64,000 nt of DNA, taken from Devosia sp. FJ2-5-3 (GTDB lineage Bacteria; Pseudomonadota; Alphaproteobacteria; Rhizobiales; Devosiaceae). How positions within the stretch are numbered: position 1 is the stretch's first letter; each line of letters opens with the position of its first letter. The notes below the pieces were generated by a model, which ran no database searches, was not told the origin of the DNA, and saw only the letters and a program-made list of their open reading frames with translations. Location: positions 3,258,501-3,322,500 of the forward strand of contig NZ_CP104007.1 of assembly GCF_029201545.1 (NCBI RefSeq). Direction: 5' to 3'. The translations under genes and the position numbers were made by a program. Shown piece after piece: positions 35,812 through 45,847 of the stretch.

Positions 35812-35887
35812 CGCCATAAGCTGTGGCGCAGTTGTTCAGGGGGGAAACGGCGCGAGCGTCCCACCTGTTCTTCCGAGGATTTTGGCC

Positions 35888-37060
35888 TTGTCTGCAGCAC
35901 CAGCAGAAAACTGGAAACGAGGAGCCTGCCCCACACTCGCCGCACCCATGGCGACGGGCGATGGGCTGCTCGCCCGGCTCCGGCTGCCCTCGGGACTTAT
36001 CACGCCGGACAACCTCGCTTACCTTGCCGACTTGGCACGGCGCCACGGCAATGGGCTTATCGAGATCACCGCACGCGGCAATCTGCAGGTGCGCGGGCTC
36101 ACCGAGCAGTCGAGCCCCGTTTTTGCCGACGCTGTCGAAAGCCATATCGCCATCGAGGATGGGCTTGTCGTCGACACCTCTCCCCTTGTCGGTGACGACC
36201 CCAGCGAACGCGCCGATCCCCTGCCCCTGGTCAAAGCCATCCGCGAGGGCTCCCGCCCGCTCTGGCCGCTCCTTGCCCCAAAGCTCAGCGTCGTTATCGA
36301 CGGAAATGGTCAGTTCCCGCTCAGCGCCCTCAAGGCCGACATCCGCCTTCTCGCTCTGGGCGCGGATCTCTGGCAGATCCAAATCGGCAATGCCGCACCG
36401 CGCGAATTTTTAGCCGACGAAGCCATCGCCACTACACTTGATACGCTACAGCGTCTTGCCGCCCTGGGCCCGCAGGCGCGGGCCACCGACCTCGCATCCG
36501 CACCCGCCGCCTCATCTCCCCGCACCACGCAACAAACCCGCCCCATTGGCCGCTTCCAGCGCCGGGCGGGCACTTCAACGGGCATCGCCCTCCCCTTCGC
36601 CGCCAGCGACGCCGAATCCCTCGGCGAGCTCGTGCGCCTCTCATCCCGTTTCGGCGTGAAAGCCATCCGCCTCGCGCCGGGCCATGCCCTCCTCATCGAC
36701 GATGCCCCGTCAGAGCTTGTGACCGCCGCCAAGGGGCTCGGCTTTATCACCCATGCCGACGACCCGCGCCTCCGCGTCAGCGCCTGTGCGGGCAGCGATG
36801 GCTGCCGATCCGGCCGCATTGCCTCGCGGCGTGTCGCCGCACAACTGGCCGCACGGGTGGACCCGGGCGCGCATCTGCATGTATCGGGATGCCCCAAGGG
36901 ATGCGCCCACCCTGCCCCGGCGCCCCTGACCCTCGTCGGCCTCGACGACGGGGTTGGACTTGTCATTGACGGGCGGGCGGGCGATACGCCTCAAACAAGA
37001 GTGGGCCCGGACGGAATCGAAGCCGTTCTCGAGCACGCCCACCGGCAGGAAGGCCGATGA
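35888..37060 (+). CDS. cobG: Precorrin-3B synthase CobG
   Basis: A 390-residue oxidoreductase related to sulfite reductases, with two ferredoxin-like repeats. It uses oxygen, sirohaem-like iron and a 4Fe-4S cluster to make precorrin-3B. SACAGSDGCRSG and HVSGCPKGCAHP supply the cluster cysteines. No ATG is suitable; a TTG at 35888 with GAGGA eight bases upstream gives SAAPAENWKRGACPTLAAPM, a normal family start. A 76-base gap with a small hairpin separates it from cobF, while cobH overlaps its end. Confidence 0.92.
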   Translation: MSAAPAENWKRGACPTLAAPMATGDGLLARLRLPSGLITPDNLAYLADLARRHGNGLIEITARGNLQVRGLTEQSSPVFADAVESHIAIEDGLVVDTSPLVGDDPSERADPLPLVKAIREGSRPLWPLLAPKLSVVIDGNGQFPLSALKADIRLLALGADLWQIQIGNAAPREFLADEAIATTLDTLQRLAALGPQARATDLASAPAASSPRTTQQTRPIGRFQRRAGTSTGIALPFAASDAESLGELVRLSSRFGVKAIRLAPGHALLIDDAPSELVTAAKGLGFITHADDPRLRVSACAGSDGCRSGRIASRRVAAQLAARVDPGAHLHVSGCPKGCAHPAPAPLTLVGLDDGVGLVIDGRAGDTPQTRVGPDGIEAVLEHAHRQEGR

Positions 37061-37689
37061 TTTCATACGATTACATTCGGGAAGGCGACGCGATCTATCG
37101 CCAGTCCTTCGCGATCATCCGCGCCGAAGCCGATCTATCGGCATTTTCGTCGGACGAAGCCGAGCTGGCCGTGCGCATGATCCATGCTGCCGGTTCGGTC
37201 GATGCGGTGCAGCACTTCGTCTTTGGCCCAGGCTTTGTCGAAGCGGGCCGCGCCGCGCTGCAGGCCGGCGCTCCCATCCTCTGCGACGCCGAGATGGTAG
37301 CGCGCGGCATCACCGCCGCTCGCCTCCCCGCCGGCAATGAGGTGATCTGCACGCTGCGCGATCCGCAGACGCCCGAGATAGCCACCCGCATCGGCAATAC
37401 GCGCTCGGCTGCAGCTCTCGACCTCTGGGGCGACCGTCTCGAAGGCGCAGTCGTTGCCATCGGCAATGCCCCGACCGCACTCTTCCACCTTCTCGAACTT
37501 CTGCGCGACGGCGCCCCGCGCCCTGCCGCCATCATCGGCATGCCGGTCGGCTTTGTCGGCGCGATGGAATCGAAGGATGCGTTGGCCGAGCACAGTTATG
37601 GCGTGCCCTTCGCCATCGTCCGCGGACGCCTCGGCGGCAGCGCCATGACCTCGGCCTGCCTCAACGCCTTGGCGAGGCCCGGCCTGTGA
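37057..37689 (+). CDS. cobH: Precorrin-8X methylmutase CobH
   Basis: A 210-residue enzyme moving the C11 methyl group to C12 to give hydrogenobyrinic acid. The conserved catalytic histidine lies in RMIHAAGSVD, with GAPILCDAEMVARGI and GMPVGFVGAMESKDAL typical of the family. The ATG overlaps the cobG stop and its end overlaps cobI (GTGA). Confidence 0.94.
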   Translation: MISYDYIREGDAIYRQSFAIIRAEADLSAFSSDEAELAVRMIHAAGSVDAVQHFVFGPGFVEAGRAALQAGAPILCDAEMVARGITAARLPAGNEVICTLRDPQTPEIATRIGNTRSAAALDLWGDRLEGAVVAIGNAPTALFHLLELLRDGAPRPAAIIGMPVGFVGAMESKDALAEHSYGVPFAIVRGRLGGSAMTSACLNALARPGL

Positions 37690-38411
37690 GCGGTGTTCTC
37701 TATGGAGTTGGCACCGGCCCGGGTGATCCGGAACTGCTGACGCTGAAGGCGGTAAAGGCCATCAGCGGCGCCGATGTCGTGGCCTATTTCGCCAAGCGCG
37801 GCAATCCGAGCAATGCCCGCGCCATCGTGGCCGATCACATCCGCGCCGATCAGATCGAAGAACGGCTCGACTATCCGGTCACCACCGAGAGCCATCGGCA
37901 CAGCGAAGATTACCGTACGCAGATTTCCGCATTCTACGAAGAAGCCGCTTCCCGGCTCGCAGCGCATCTCGATGCCGGTCGCAATGTCGCCGTGCTCAGC
38001 GAAGGCGATCCGCTGCTCTACGGAAGTTACATGCACCTGCACCAAAGGTTAACAGTCTGTTACCCAATTCACGTCATTGCGGGAATTACCGCCATGTCCG
38101 GCAGCTGGTCTGCAGCGGGCCTTCCGCTGGTGCAAGGCGATGATATCCTTACTGTTCTTCCGGGCACGCTCGACATCGAAGAGCTTGAGCGCCGTCTCCT
38201 CGACAGCGAGGGCGTAGTCATCATGAAGCTGGGCCGAAACCTGCCCAAAGTGCGCCAAGCCCTTATAAATACTGGGCGTTTGGATAGTGCCATCTATGTC
38301 GAACGCGGCACGATGGCGGCTGAGAAAATCTGCGAACTTCGGGAAAAAACCGACGATTCGGCACCGTATTTCTCCCTGATCCTCGTTCCAGGCTGGAGCA
38401 CGCGCCCATGA
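37686..38411 (+). CDS. cobI: Precorrin-2 C20-methyltransferase CobI
   Basis: A 241-residue SAM-dependent methyltransferase adding the C20 methyl to precorrin-2. It begins GVLYGVGTGPGDPELLTLKAVKAI and contains VAVLSEGDPLLYGSYMHL and VIAGITAMSGSWSAAGLPL. A GTG start overlaps the cobH stop and the gene overlaps cobJ, so the block is one translationally coupled operon. Confidence 0.94.
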   Translation: MSGVLYGVGTGPGDPELLTLKAVKAISGADVVAYFAKRGNPSNARAIVADHIRADQIEERLDYPVTTESHRHSEDYRTQISAFYEEAASRLAAHLDAGRNVAVLSEGDPLLYGSYMHLHQRLTVCYPIHVIAGITAMSGSWSAAGLPLVQGDDILTVLPGTLDIEELERRLLDSEGVVIMKLGRNLPKVRQALINTGRLDSAIYVERGTMAAEKICELREKTDDSAPYFSLILVPGWSTRP

Positions 38412-39163
38412 CCGGACGCCTTCTCGTCATCGGCACCGGCCCCGGCAACCCTGCCCAGACCACCCCGCAAGCGCTTGATTTCATTGCGCAAGGCGAGCAG
38501 TTCTTCGGCTATGGTCCCTATCTCGACCGGCTCGACCTCCGCCCCGACCAGCAGCGCATCGCCTCGGACAACCGCGAGGAACTCCACCGCGCCAAGGCCG
38601 CACTCACCGCAGCCGCCAAGGGCCACATTGTCTGCGTCGTCTCCGGCGGCGACCCCGGTGTCTTCGCCATGGCAGCAGCCATCTGCGAGGCCGTGGAGAA
38701 CGGGCCCCCGTCCTGGCTTCACCTCGATATTCAGATCATCCCCGGCGTCACTGCCATGCTCGCCGTCGCGGCCCGCGCCGGCGCCCCGCTGGGCCACGAT
38801 TTCTGCGCTATCTCCTTGTCGGATAACCTAAAACCGTGGCCTATCATCGAGCAACGATTGCGGGCCGTCTCGGCTGTGGGGCTCGTCATCGCCCTCTACA
38901 ATCCCATTTCCAAGGCGCGCCCCTGGCAATTGCCGGCTGCTTTCGCCATCCTGCGCGAAACTCTGCCCTGGACCACGCCGGTCATTTTCGGCCGCGCCGT
39001 CGGTCGGCCAGATGAGAGTTTCTCCGTCGTCCCCCTTTCGGAAGCGGACCAGCAGACTGCCGACATGTCCACCTGTGTCATCATCGGCTCGCCCGAGACC
39101 CGCATCATCGAGCGTCCCGGACGCGATCCGCTGGTCTATTCGCCGCGCGGCATAGGAGTGTAA
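38408..39163 (+). CDS. cobJ: Precorrin-3B C17-methyltransferase CobJ
   Basis: A 251-residue methyltransferase that drives ring contraction by methylating C17. It shows LLVIGTGPGNPAQTTPQAL, VVSGGDPGVFAMAAAI and IIPGVTAMLAVAARAGAPLGHDFCAISLSD, all typical of CobJ/CbiH. The ATG overlaps the cobI stop. CobL starts four bases after its end, leaving no room for the usual cobK. Confidence 0.94.
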   Translation: MTGRLLVIGTGPGNPAQTTPQALDFIAQGEQFFGYGPYLDRLDLRPDQQRIASDNREELHRAKAALTAAAKGHIVCVVSGGDPGVFAMAAAICEAVENGPPSWLHLDIQIIPGVTAMLAVAARAGAPLGHDFCAISLSDNLKPWPIIEQRLRAVSAVGLVIALYNPISKARPWQLPAAFAILRETLPWTTPVIFGRAVGRPDESFSVVPLSEADQQTADMSTCVIIGSPETRIIERPGRDPLVYSPRGIGV

Positions 39164-39167
39164 ACCC

Positions 39168-40373
39168 ATGCAGTGGCTCAGCATTGTCGGGATTGGCGAA
39201 GATGGACTGGCCGGCCTTGGCAGTGCTGCCCGCGCAGCGATAGCGGAAGCCGAGCTGGTTTTTGGCGGCACCCGCCACCTTGAACTGGCGGCCGATGCAA
39301 TCACTGGCGACAGCCAAGCCTGGCTCTCTCCGTTCTCCCGGTCGGTGGAGGCCGTAATCGCTGCTCGCGGCCGAAAAGTCTGCGTCCTGGCTTCCGGCGA
39401 TCCCTTCAACCATGGGGTCGGCGCGACACTGGCGCGCCATGTCGATGCTGCCCAAATGCGCGTCTTTCCGCATCTTTCCGCCTTCAGCCTGGCTGCGGCC
39501 CGCCTCGGCTGGCCCCTGCAGGATGTGGTCAGTCTTTCCGCCCATGGCCGCCCCATCGAGCTGGCCATCCCCCATCTCCATCCAGCGGCGCGCATTCTGG
39601 CGCTGACATCGGATGAACACGGCCCCGGCCAACTCGCCAAGCTGCTGGTGGACAAGGGCTTTGGCCTGTCCATTGTCACCGTTCTCGAAGTGCTGGGCGG
39701 ACCCAATGAGCGGGTCCGCTCGCAGATGGCCATGCAGTTCGGTCTGACGGACATCGACCCTCTTAATGTCTGCGCGATTACCGTGGTGCCGTTGCCCGAC
39801 GCCCAGATCGTGCCGCTGACGCCTGGGCTTCCCGATACCTTCTTCGACCATGACGGGCAGATTACCAAGCGAGAGGTTCGGGCGCTCACCCTCTCCGCGC
39901 TCGCTCCCCGCCGGGGTGAACTCCTGTGGGATATCGGCGCCGGGTCTGGATCGATCGGGATCGAATGGATGCTGGCCGATCCCAGCCTGCGCGCAATTGC
40001 CATCGAGGCGCACCCCGAGCGCGCGGCCCGCATCGCTAAAAACGCCACCGCGCTGGGCGTCCCCGGCCTGCGAGTTGTCGATGGCAAGGCGCCAGATGCC
40101 CTGAACGGTCTCGAGGCGCCTCACGCCATTTTCATCGGCGGCGGCGGTAGCGATTCCGGCGTCCTTGACGGGGCCATCGACGCGCTACGGCCGGGTGGCA
40201 GGATTGTCGCCAATGCCGTCACCCTCGAATTGGAAGCGTTGCTCCTGGCGCGCTTTTCCGCGCTTGGCGGCACACTCAACCGCATCGCATTGGCCCGCGC
40301 CGATGCCGTGGGCAGCATGACCGGCTGGCGGCCCGCCATGCCCATCACGCAGTGGAGCTGGACCAAGCCATGA
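39168..40373 (+). CDS. cobL: Precorrin-6Y C5,15-methyltransferase (decarboxylating) CobL
   Basis: A 401-residue bifunctional enzyme. The N-terminal half is a CbiE-like methylase ([32 protein letters not shown]). The C-terminal half is a CbiT-like Rossmann methylase with [18 protein letters not shown]. It methylates C5 and C15 of precorrin-6B and decarboxylates the C12 acetate. Its substrate is made by CobK, absent here. The stop overlaps cobM. Confidence 0.94.
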   Translation: MQWLSIVGIGEDGLAGLGSAARAAIAEAELVFGGTRHLELAADAITGDSQAWLSPFSRSVEAVIAARGRKVCVLASGDPFNHGVGATLARHVDAAQMRVFPHLSAFSLAAARLGWPLQDVVSLSAHGRPIELAIPHLHPAARILALTSDEHGPGQLAKLLVDKGFGLSIVTVLEVLGGPNERVRSQMAMQFGLTDIDPLNVCAITVVPLPDAQIVPLTPGLPDTFFDHDGQITKREVRALTLSALAPRRGELLWDIGAGSGSIGIEWMLADPSLRAIAIEAHPERAARIAKNATALGVPGLRVVDGKAPDALNGLEAPHAIFIGGGGSDSGVLDGAIDALRPGGRIVANAVTLELEALLLARFSALGGTLNRIALARADAVGSMTGWRPAMPITQWSWTKP

Positions 40374-41134
40374 GCGTACATTTCATCGGCGCAGGCCCGG
40401 GGGCCGCAGACCTTATTACCGTAAGGGGCCGCGACCTGCTCGCCAATTGCCCGGTTTGTCTTTATGCCGGCTCCATCGTTCCCGCCGAAATGCTCGACTG
40501 GTGCCCTCCCGGGGCCCGACTGGTCGACACGGCGCCAATGTCACTGGACGAGATCGAAGCGGAATATATCAAAGCCCACCAAGCGGGCGAGGACGTCGCC
40601 CGGCTCCATTCCGGCGACCTCTCCGTCTGGAGCGCAGTGGCTGAGCAGATGCGCCGCCTCGACCGGCTGAATATCCCTTACACGCTGACACCGGGCGTGC
40701 CGTCCTTTGCGGCGGCGGCAGCGGCCCTCGGCCGGGAACTGACGATACCCGGCGAAGCCCAGAGCCTTGTTCTGACGCGTCTTTCGGGCCGCGCTTCGCC
40801 AATGCCCGGGGGGGAAACGCTGGCCGCCTTTGGCGCCACCGGCGCAACAATCGCCATTCACCTTGCCATCCATTCGCTTGATCGGGTGGTGGCGGAGTTG
40901 ACGCCGCTCTATGGCGCGGATTGCCCGGTCGCCATCGTGGCCCACGCCAGCTGGCCCAACCAGAAAATCCTGCGCGGGACGCTTGCCGATATTGCAGAAC
41001 GCTTTGCCGAAGACCCGGTCGAGCGTACGGCCATCATCTTTGTCGGCCGTGGCCTTGGCGCCTCCCAGTTCCGGGAGAGCGCCCTTTATGATCCGGACTA
41101 TCAGCGGCGTTTCCGCGGCCGGGACAGGCTTTAG
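40370..41134 (+). CDS. cobM: Precorrin-4 C11-methyltransferase CobM
   Basis: A 254-residue SAM methyltransferase acting before CobF. It begins [24 protein letters not shown] and has [19 protein letters not shown] and [20 protein letters not shown]. The ATG at 40370 overlaps the cobL stop (ATGA). It ends the cob operon and overlaps by four bases the 3' end of the convergent GGDEF-EAL gene, so neither has space for a separate terminator. Confidence 0.94.
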   Translation: MSVHFIGAGPGAADLITVRGRDLLANCPVCLYAGSIVPAEMLDWCPPGARLVDTAPMSLDEIEAEYIKAHQAGEDVARLHSGDLSVWSAVAEQMRRLDRLNIPYTLTPGVPSFAAAAAALGRELTIPGEAQSLVLTRLSGRASPMPGGETLAAFGATGATIAIHLAIHSLDRVVAELTPLYGADCPVAIVAHASWPNQKILRGTLADIAERFAEDPVERTAIIFVGRGLGASQFRESALYDPDYQRRFRGRDRL

Positions 41135-43575
41135 GCCCGCAGCGGCACGACGGTATTGTCCTGTTCCCAGTCGATTCGCCCTGGCCGTCCCAACAGGAAG
41201 CCCTGAGCTTCCATGCAACCCTCAAACCGCAAGACTTCCAATTGCTCCAGGGTCTCGACGCCTTCAGCGAGCACTGGCACGGAAAGGCTGCGCCCCAAGG
41301 CAAGGATGGCCCGCACGATGGCCTTGGCCTGTTCGCTCTCCTGCACCTCGCCCATAAAGGAGCGGTCGAGCTTGATCTTGTCGAAAGGGAAGCTGCGCAG
41401 CGTATCGAGCGACGAGTAGCCGGTTCCGAAGTCGTCGATTGCAATGGAAACGCCAAGCGCCTTGATCTGCTTGAGGACGGTCATCGCGCGCTTCTTGTCC
41501 GCGATGATGGCGGTTTCCGTCACTTCCAGTTCCAGCCGCTCGGGAGCAAGGCCCGTCTGGAACAGGACCATACGCACCATATCGACCAGCTCCAGCTGGC
41601 CCAGTTGGACGCCGGAGACGTTGACGGCGATCTTGTGGGGCTCGGGCCACAACACGGCCTCCTCGCAGGCCTTTTTCAGCACCCAATTGCCAATTGCGAT
41701 GATGGCGCCGCACTCTTCCGCCACCGGGATGAACTCGGTCGGAGAAACCGGGCCATGGTCGGGCCGATCCCAGCGCAAAAGAACTTCATAGCCCGTGACC
41801 GTGTCGCTCATGATCGACTTCTGCACCTGGTAGACCAGGGTGAAGCCCTCGTCCTCGATTGCCTTCCAGAGGTCGCGCGCCATAGCCCGGCGCTGTCGCG
41901 CCTGCTCATCCATCTCGCTCTCATAGTAACAGATGCGCTGATCGATCTCGGCCTTGGCGCGATAGAGCGCCAGATCGGCATTGCTGAGCAGCTTTGACCG
42001 GTCGGTCCCGTCGCCCGGGTAGATGGCGACGCCCATGCTGCCCGAGGTTTCGACGATTGTGTCGTGGAAGGCGACCTTTCCCATCAGGTTGCGATTCATG
42101 CGAGCCAGGAATTCGCGCAAATCCTCCATCGACGAAAAAGGCTTCAGGGCTGCAAATTCGTCGCCACCGATACGGGCCACGACTTCCCCAGGCTTCACGG
42201 AGCTCTTGAATTTGTCCGCCAGAGCCGACAGGACCTTGTCGCCAGCCGCATGGCCGTAACTGTCATTGATTTCCTTGAACCGGTCGAGGTCGATCGCAAT
42301 CACGGCCAACTTGCTTGTGTGCTCGTCGGCCTCGTCTATCGCCGTGGCGAAGAGCTCCTCGAAGCGGTTTCGATTGGGCAGTCCGGTCAGCGGGTCGTGC
42401 TTGGCCAAATGGGAAATGGCCGCTTCGCTCCGCTTGCTGTCCGAAATGTCTTCGATCATGGTGACCCAACCGCCGTCACCCGTAGGCATATGCTGGACGC
42501 GCAGGAACACTTCGCTGCCAAGCCCATGCACGACTTCCCCGCCGCCTTGCGCCAGATCGCGATGGCGCTGGTGAATTTGCGCGATGGCATCGGCGGTCGC
42601 CCCCCCTTCCCCAGCTGTCGCTGACATGACTTGCGCGCAGACGTCACGCAAGGTGCGGCCGATGAGATCCGTGCCATCAGGAAGGTTGAGTAGCCCCACA
42701 AGTCGCTGATTGTGCAACAAGATAGTGCCCTCCGCGTCGAACAGGGCGAGTCCCTGCCCCATATGGGTCAGGGCCAACTCAAGCCGATGCCCCATCTGAG
42801 CTAGTTGCTCGGCGTCCGCGAGCTCACGCTCGCGTTCGCGCAATGTGCGGCGGCGATCGGCCTCGTCCAGGACAATGCTGCCAAAGGCGGCGGCGAGGAT
42901 GAACATCGTGATCAGAGCGACGATGACAGCCATCATGCCGCCGTCGATGGCGCCGCCTTCGGCAATTAGGGGATAGCAGCCGCTGAAGTCGGCGGCGCCC
43001 ATGGCGGTGAAATGCATGGTGCAAATCGCCAGGGCCAGCAGACCCGCAGCGCCGAACAGCGTCCTCTTGCCATTCATGCCGGCCATCATGATCGCGAGGC
43101 CCGACAATAACGTGCCCGCGATGATGGAAAGCGCCACAAGCTGGGCGTCCCAATTAATGGTTCCGCCAACCAGAAGGCCGAATATGCCCACATAGTGCAT
43201 CGACGAGATGCCGACGCCCACCACGGCTCCGCCGAGGAACCGGTCCAGGGCAAGTTCGGACCGTATCGCCAGCGCCAGACCCGCACCGCAGACGCCAATG
43301 GCGATGAGCAACGACAGTGCCGTCAGCGGCAGCTCGTATGCCAGGGTGAAGCCGGGCCGGAAGGCCAGCATCGCAACGAAGTGCGTGGACCAGATGCCAA
43401 AGCCGACCGCCAGAGCGGAGATGATATTCCAGACCCTGGCTGTCCGGCCCGCACTTTTGCGCGCATGACGCAGCAGGCTGACGCAGGCATAGGCCGATGT
43501 GAGGCAGATGACGGCCGCAAGGACGACAAAGCGTATGTCGTGAATGCCGATGAAGAATTCGATGAACGGGTACAC
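41131..43575 (-). CDS. MHYT-PAS-GGDEF-EAL cyclic-di-GMP protein
   Basis: An 814-residue membrane protein. Residues 1 to about 240 form an MHYT sensor with seven helices ([24 protein letters not shown]), proposed in the literature to sense gases or copper. A PAS-like domain lies near 260-370, a GGDEF domain with intact RIGGDEF near 380-545, and an EAL domain with [22 protein letters not shown] and KLDRSF. Both catalytic sites look intact, but the inhibitory RxxD site before GGDEF is KPGE. It starts with GTG. Confidence 0.93.
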   Translation of the reverse strand: MYPFIEFFIGIHDIRFVVLAAVICLTSAYACVSLLRHARKSAGRTARVWNIISALAVGFGIWSTHFVAMLAFRPGFTLAYELPLTALSLLIAIGVCGAGLALAIRSELALDRFLGGAVVGVGISSMHYVGIFGLLVGGTINWDAQLVALSIIAGTLLSGLAIMMAGMNGKRTLFGAAGLLALAICTMHFTAMGAADFSGCYPLIAEGGAIDGGMMAVIVALITMFILAAAFGSIVLDEADRRRTLRERERELADAEQLAQMGHRLELALTHMGQGLALFDAEGTILLHNQRLVGLLNLPDGTDLIGRTLRDVCAQVMSATAGEGGATADAIAQIHQRHRDLAQGGGEVVHGLGSEVFLRVQHMPTGDGGWVTMIEDISDSKRSEAAISHLAKHDPLTGLPNRNRFEELFATAIDEADEHTSKLAVIAIDLDRFKEINDSYGHAAGDKVLSALADKFKSSVKPGEVVARIGGDEFAALKPFSSMEDLREFLARMNRNLMGKVAFHDTIVETSGSMGVAIYPGDGTDRSKLLSNADLALYRAKAEIDQRICYYESEMDEQARQRRAMARDLWKAIEDEGFTLVYQVQKSIMSDTVTGYEVLLRWDRPDHGPVSPTEFIPVAEECGAIIAIGNWVLKKACEEAVLWPEPHKIAVNVSGVQLGQLELVDMVRMVLFQTGLAPERLELEVTETAIIADKKRAMTVLKQIKALGVSIAIDDFGTGYSSLDTLRSFPFDKIKLDRSFMGEVQESEQAKAIVRAILALGRSLSVPVLAEGVETLEQLEVLRFEGCMEAQGFLLGRPGRIDWEQDNTVVPLRA

Positions 43576-43747
43576 TACACAAATCCCGGGCGAGAATATG
43601 GGTAGATATCGGGTTTCCCCTTACCGCCGCGTTACTTAGTTGTGCTCGACGGGGCCCCGTGTCGACGCAATCCCCTGCATGCAGCTGGCGGATAGGCCAT
43701 GGTCTGATGCCGAGTGTCGTCGCAGCGGTACGGAATATGTGTGGATT

Positions 43748-43822
43748 TGGCTGGGGTGCCAGGATTCGAACCTGGGAATGTCGGTACCAAAAACCGATGC
43801 CTTACCACTTGGCGACACCCCA
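43748..43822 (-). tRNA. tRNA-Gln (TTG)
   Basis: A complete cloverleaf on the minus strand: acceptor TGGGGTG/CACCCCA, anticodon loop TTTTTGGT with TTG, T-arm GGTTCGAATCC, discriminator G and encoded CCA at 43750-43748. It is close to the E. coli tRNA-Gln sequence. Confidence 0.95.
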
Positions 43823-43983
43823 ACTGCGCGGGTTCCTACACGGTTTGCAAATCGGGTGCAACAACCGTTCGACTATGCACGAAAAGGTTGTGGGAAGCGC
43901 TTGAATAGCTCGGAAAGCGCAGCTATAACGCCGCCACATCGCAGCTGCACCGACACCCGATGGTGCACCAATAAGCGATTTGC

Positions 43984-44060
43984 CGGAGTATAGCGCAGCC
44001 TGGTAGCGCACCTGCTTCGGGAGCAGGGGGTCGAGTGTTCGAATCACTCTACTCCGACCA
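43984..44060 (+). tRNA. tRNA-Pro (CGG)
   Basis: Acceptor CGGAGTA/TACTCCG, D-arm with GCGCAGCCTGGTAGCGC, anticodon arm CCTGCTTCGGGAGCAGG with anticodon CGG, T-arm GAGTGTTCGAATCACTC and encoded ACCA end. It is divergent from tRNA-Gln, 161 bases away, and followed by a strong terminator. Confidence 0.95.
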
Positions 44061-44066
44061 ACACAG

Positions 44067-44107
44067 CCGGGCGTTTCCGAGTTTCGGAAGCGCCCGGTTT
44101 CTTTTTT
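44067..44107 (+). terminator. Terminator of tRNA-Pro
   Basis: A 14-bp stem (CCGGGCGTTTCCGA with TCGGAAGCGCCCGG, one G-T pair), GTT loop, then TTTCTTTTTT. Confidence 0.95.
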
Positions 44108-44283
44108 GCCTCCAGCAATCGAGAGGCCGGCCTGCGCCTTACATGGGGCGCTATTGATGCCTATATGAGTAGAGCGCCCTTCTTGCGCGTCGAGCCTCCC
44201 GCAATACCCCCGTTTTCCTGAGAGCCGTGATCATCGCATCACCGCCTGTCGGCTTTGCCGACGCTTTGAGAGGATAGACGACG

Positions 44284-44541
44284 ATGACAGATTATAACGC
44301 CCCAGCAGAGCTTTACCCTGGGCGCAGCGGCAAGTTCAAAAAGGTGGGCGGGTATCAGCGCTTCCCGTCTCTTGCCGAGGCGGTTCGCTACACGATGGAA
44401 GAGCTCCCCAGCGCCGTGCAGTCGGGCTCGCTCGTCGAGGCCGACGAGGTGCGCTATGACGGCAAGGCCATTCGTGGGCTCTATTTTTCCGAGGATTACC
44501 CGTTGAGCCGGGTCTTTGTCGGCGAGACGGCGGCGCAGTAG
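44284..44541 (+). CDS. Conserved small hypothetical protein
   Basis: An 85-residue cytoplasmic protein starting MTDYNAPAELYPGRSGKF. It has SLAEAVRYTMEELPSAVQSGSLVEADEV followed by a Tyr/Phe-rich end (GLYFSEDYPLSRVFVGE). GAGAGGA lies upstream of the ATG. I do not recognise a function; the pattern looks like a small conserved alphaproteobacterial protein. It stands alone between tRNA-Pro and the cold-shock gene. Confidence 0.7.
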   Translation: MTDYNAPAELYPGRSGKFKKVGGYQRFPSLAEAVRYTMEELPSAVQSGSLVEADEVRYDGKAIRGLYFSEDYPLSRVFVGETAAQ

Positions 44542-44572
44542 CGCAGGTCGGCTAAGTCGTTGCACAGACAAC

Positions 44573-44598
44573 AAAAAAGGCCGCCCGGAGGCGACCTT
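44573..44598 (-). terminator. Terminator of the cold-shock gene
   Basis: On the minus strand AAGGTCGCC, TCCG loop, GGCGGCCTT (one G-T pair), then a T-run. It lies 27 bases after the csp stop. Confidence 0.88.
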
Positions 44599-44624
44599 CA
44601 AAACTTGCAGGAGCGCTTTAGCGC

Positions 44625-44840
44625 TTACTTCTGCAGGACGAGGTTGATTGCGGACTCGCGACCGTCGCGGCCGGTCTCAACTTCGTAGGAGAGCTTGTCG
44701 TTCTCATAGAGACCGTCAACACCCGAGTTCTGCACAGCGGAGATATGGACGAAGTGGTCCTTGCCGCCATTGTCAGGGGTGATGAAACCAAAACCCTTGG
44801 TGGTGTTGAAGAATTTGACGGTACCGGTGATGGATGCCAT
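44625..44840 (-). CDS. cspA: CspA-family cold-shock protein
   Basis: A 71-residue single-domain cold-shock protein, MASITGTVKFFNTTKGFGFITPDNG, with RNP1 KGFGFI and RNP2 HFVHIS, where His replaces the usual Val or Ile. It binds single-stranded RNA and DNA. The ATG at 44840 has AAGGA upstream; longer in-frame starts lie in the leader. A terminator follows closely. Confidence 0.95.
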   Translation of the reverse strand: MASITGTVKFFNTTKGFGFITPDNGGKDHFVHISAVQNSGVDGLYENDKLSYEVETGRDGRESAINLVLQK

Positions 44841-45143
44841 TTGAATATTCCTTGAAGCTCGAAGCCGAAGCAGAACGAGCGTTTCCCACCTGCAACATGC
44901 AAGGGGGCCTACAAACGTTCGCAAAGTGGATCAGTGAGCCAAAGGACCGGAATGACCGGCAGAAGGCAGCCGACTTGGGCTGAAAACGTATGAGCACCTT
45001 CTAACAGGGATAAGTGGTGAGAACAAGGCCATCATCGGTCGTTCTAATGTTAACACACGGTTAGCATTTTCGAGACCGGAGTGCGAAAACGACAAAGGCC
45101 AGCCGCGAGGCTGGCCTTCGGGTTTTTACCGAGTGCCGAAAGA
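44841..45143 (-). other. Long csp leader/promoter gap and bioY terminator
   Basis: No gene fits here. On the minus strand the 220 bases before cspA include GTTAACATTAG-like AT-rich DNA near 45048 and several weak hairpins, as expected for the long structured 5' leader typical of cspA genes; leader function is inferred. At 45095-45118 a hairpin AAGGCCAGCC / GGCTGGCCTT with GCGA loop ends the bioY transcript. Confidence 0.6.
45095..45118 (-). terminator. Terminator of bioY
   Basis: A perfect 10-bp stem AAGGCCAGCC / GGCTGGCCTT closed by a 4-base loop and followed on the minus strand by TGTCGTTTTCG, 25 bases after the bioY stop. Confidence 0.82.
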
Positions 45144-45758
45144 TCAGCGTCGGGCGGGCAGCACAGCCCAGAGACCGGTGACGGTCAGAGCCGCCAGGGC
45201 CATCTTCAGAACGTCCCAGACGAGGAAAGGCTGGATCGCGCCGGCGAAGGCAGAGGCCACGACATTGGTCTGGTCGATCCACTGCGCGTGGCCGGCCATC
45301 AGGACGAGCCAGGCAAAGCCCAGCGCCAGGAGCACGGCTTCGGCGGCCAGCATAGCGCCGAACAGGGTCAGCGGGCGAGCCGAGGCGCCGCGGTCGGTGG
45401 CCGAGCCGATCATCCAAGCCATGACGAGGAAGCCGAGCAGGAAGCCGCCGGTCGGGCCGACGAGATAGACGAGGCCCCCGCCGGTGGCGAAAACGGGCAG
45501 GCCCATGGCGCCTTCGAGAAGATAGAGCGCGACGGTGGCAACGCCGATGCGCGCGCCGAAAGCCGCGGCAAGGCCGGCAATGGCGAAGCTCTGCAACGTC
45601 ACCGGCACAGGCCAGACCGGTACGTTGATCTTTGCCGCCAGTGCAATGAGGAGTGTACCCAAAACCACGGTCACCATATTGATGGCCAGCTTGGCGGTTT
45701 CACCCTTGGGCTGGAATGCACCCAAAAGCGTATTGGGCGTGGTCAAAATCACGGCCAT
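45144..45758 (-). CDS. bioY: Biotin transporter BioY
   Basis: A 204-residue ECF-type S component with six hydrophobic helices. TLQSFAIAGLAAAFGARIGVATVALYLLEGAMGLPVFATGGG and YLVGPTGGFLLGF are the BioY hallmarks. It imports biotin, alone or with an ECF module; no bioM or bioN is nearby. ATG 45758 has GAAAGG upstream. It is divergent from the MBL hydrolase gene. Confidence 0.93.
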   Translation of the reverse strand: MAVILTTPNTLLGAFQPKGETAKLAINMVTVVLGTLLIALAAKINVPVWPVPVTLQSFAIAGLAAAFGARIGVATVALYLLEGAMGLPVFATGGGLVYLVGPTGGFLLGFLVMAWMIGSATDRGASARPLTLFGAMLAAEAVLLALGFAWLVLMAGHAQWIDQTNVVASAFAGAIQPFLVWDVLKMALAALTVTGLWAVLPARR

Positions 45759-45847
45759 TTCATACCTTTCATAGTCACTGCACCGGTCGCCAGTCCCTTG
45801 CGACCGTTTCAGGGGCAAAGTTCTAACTGCTAGACGGTTCCCACGCA

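Noticed and set aside
33904..35817. A 637-codon minus-strand open frame over the sugar-binding protein and cobF
   Set aside because: It is a shadow of two well-supported plus-strand genes and has no domain pattern or ribosome site.
35812..35887. Possible cobalamin riboswitch or attenuator between cobF and cobG
   Set aside because: Only a small GCGCCA/TGGCGC hairpin is present; no B12-box or long conserved leader is seen here or before cobF.
43748..44107. tRNA pair as an integration site for a mobile element
   Set aside because: Both tRNA genes are complete and no partial tRNA copy or integrase is visible nearby.
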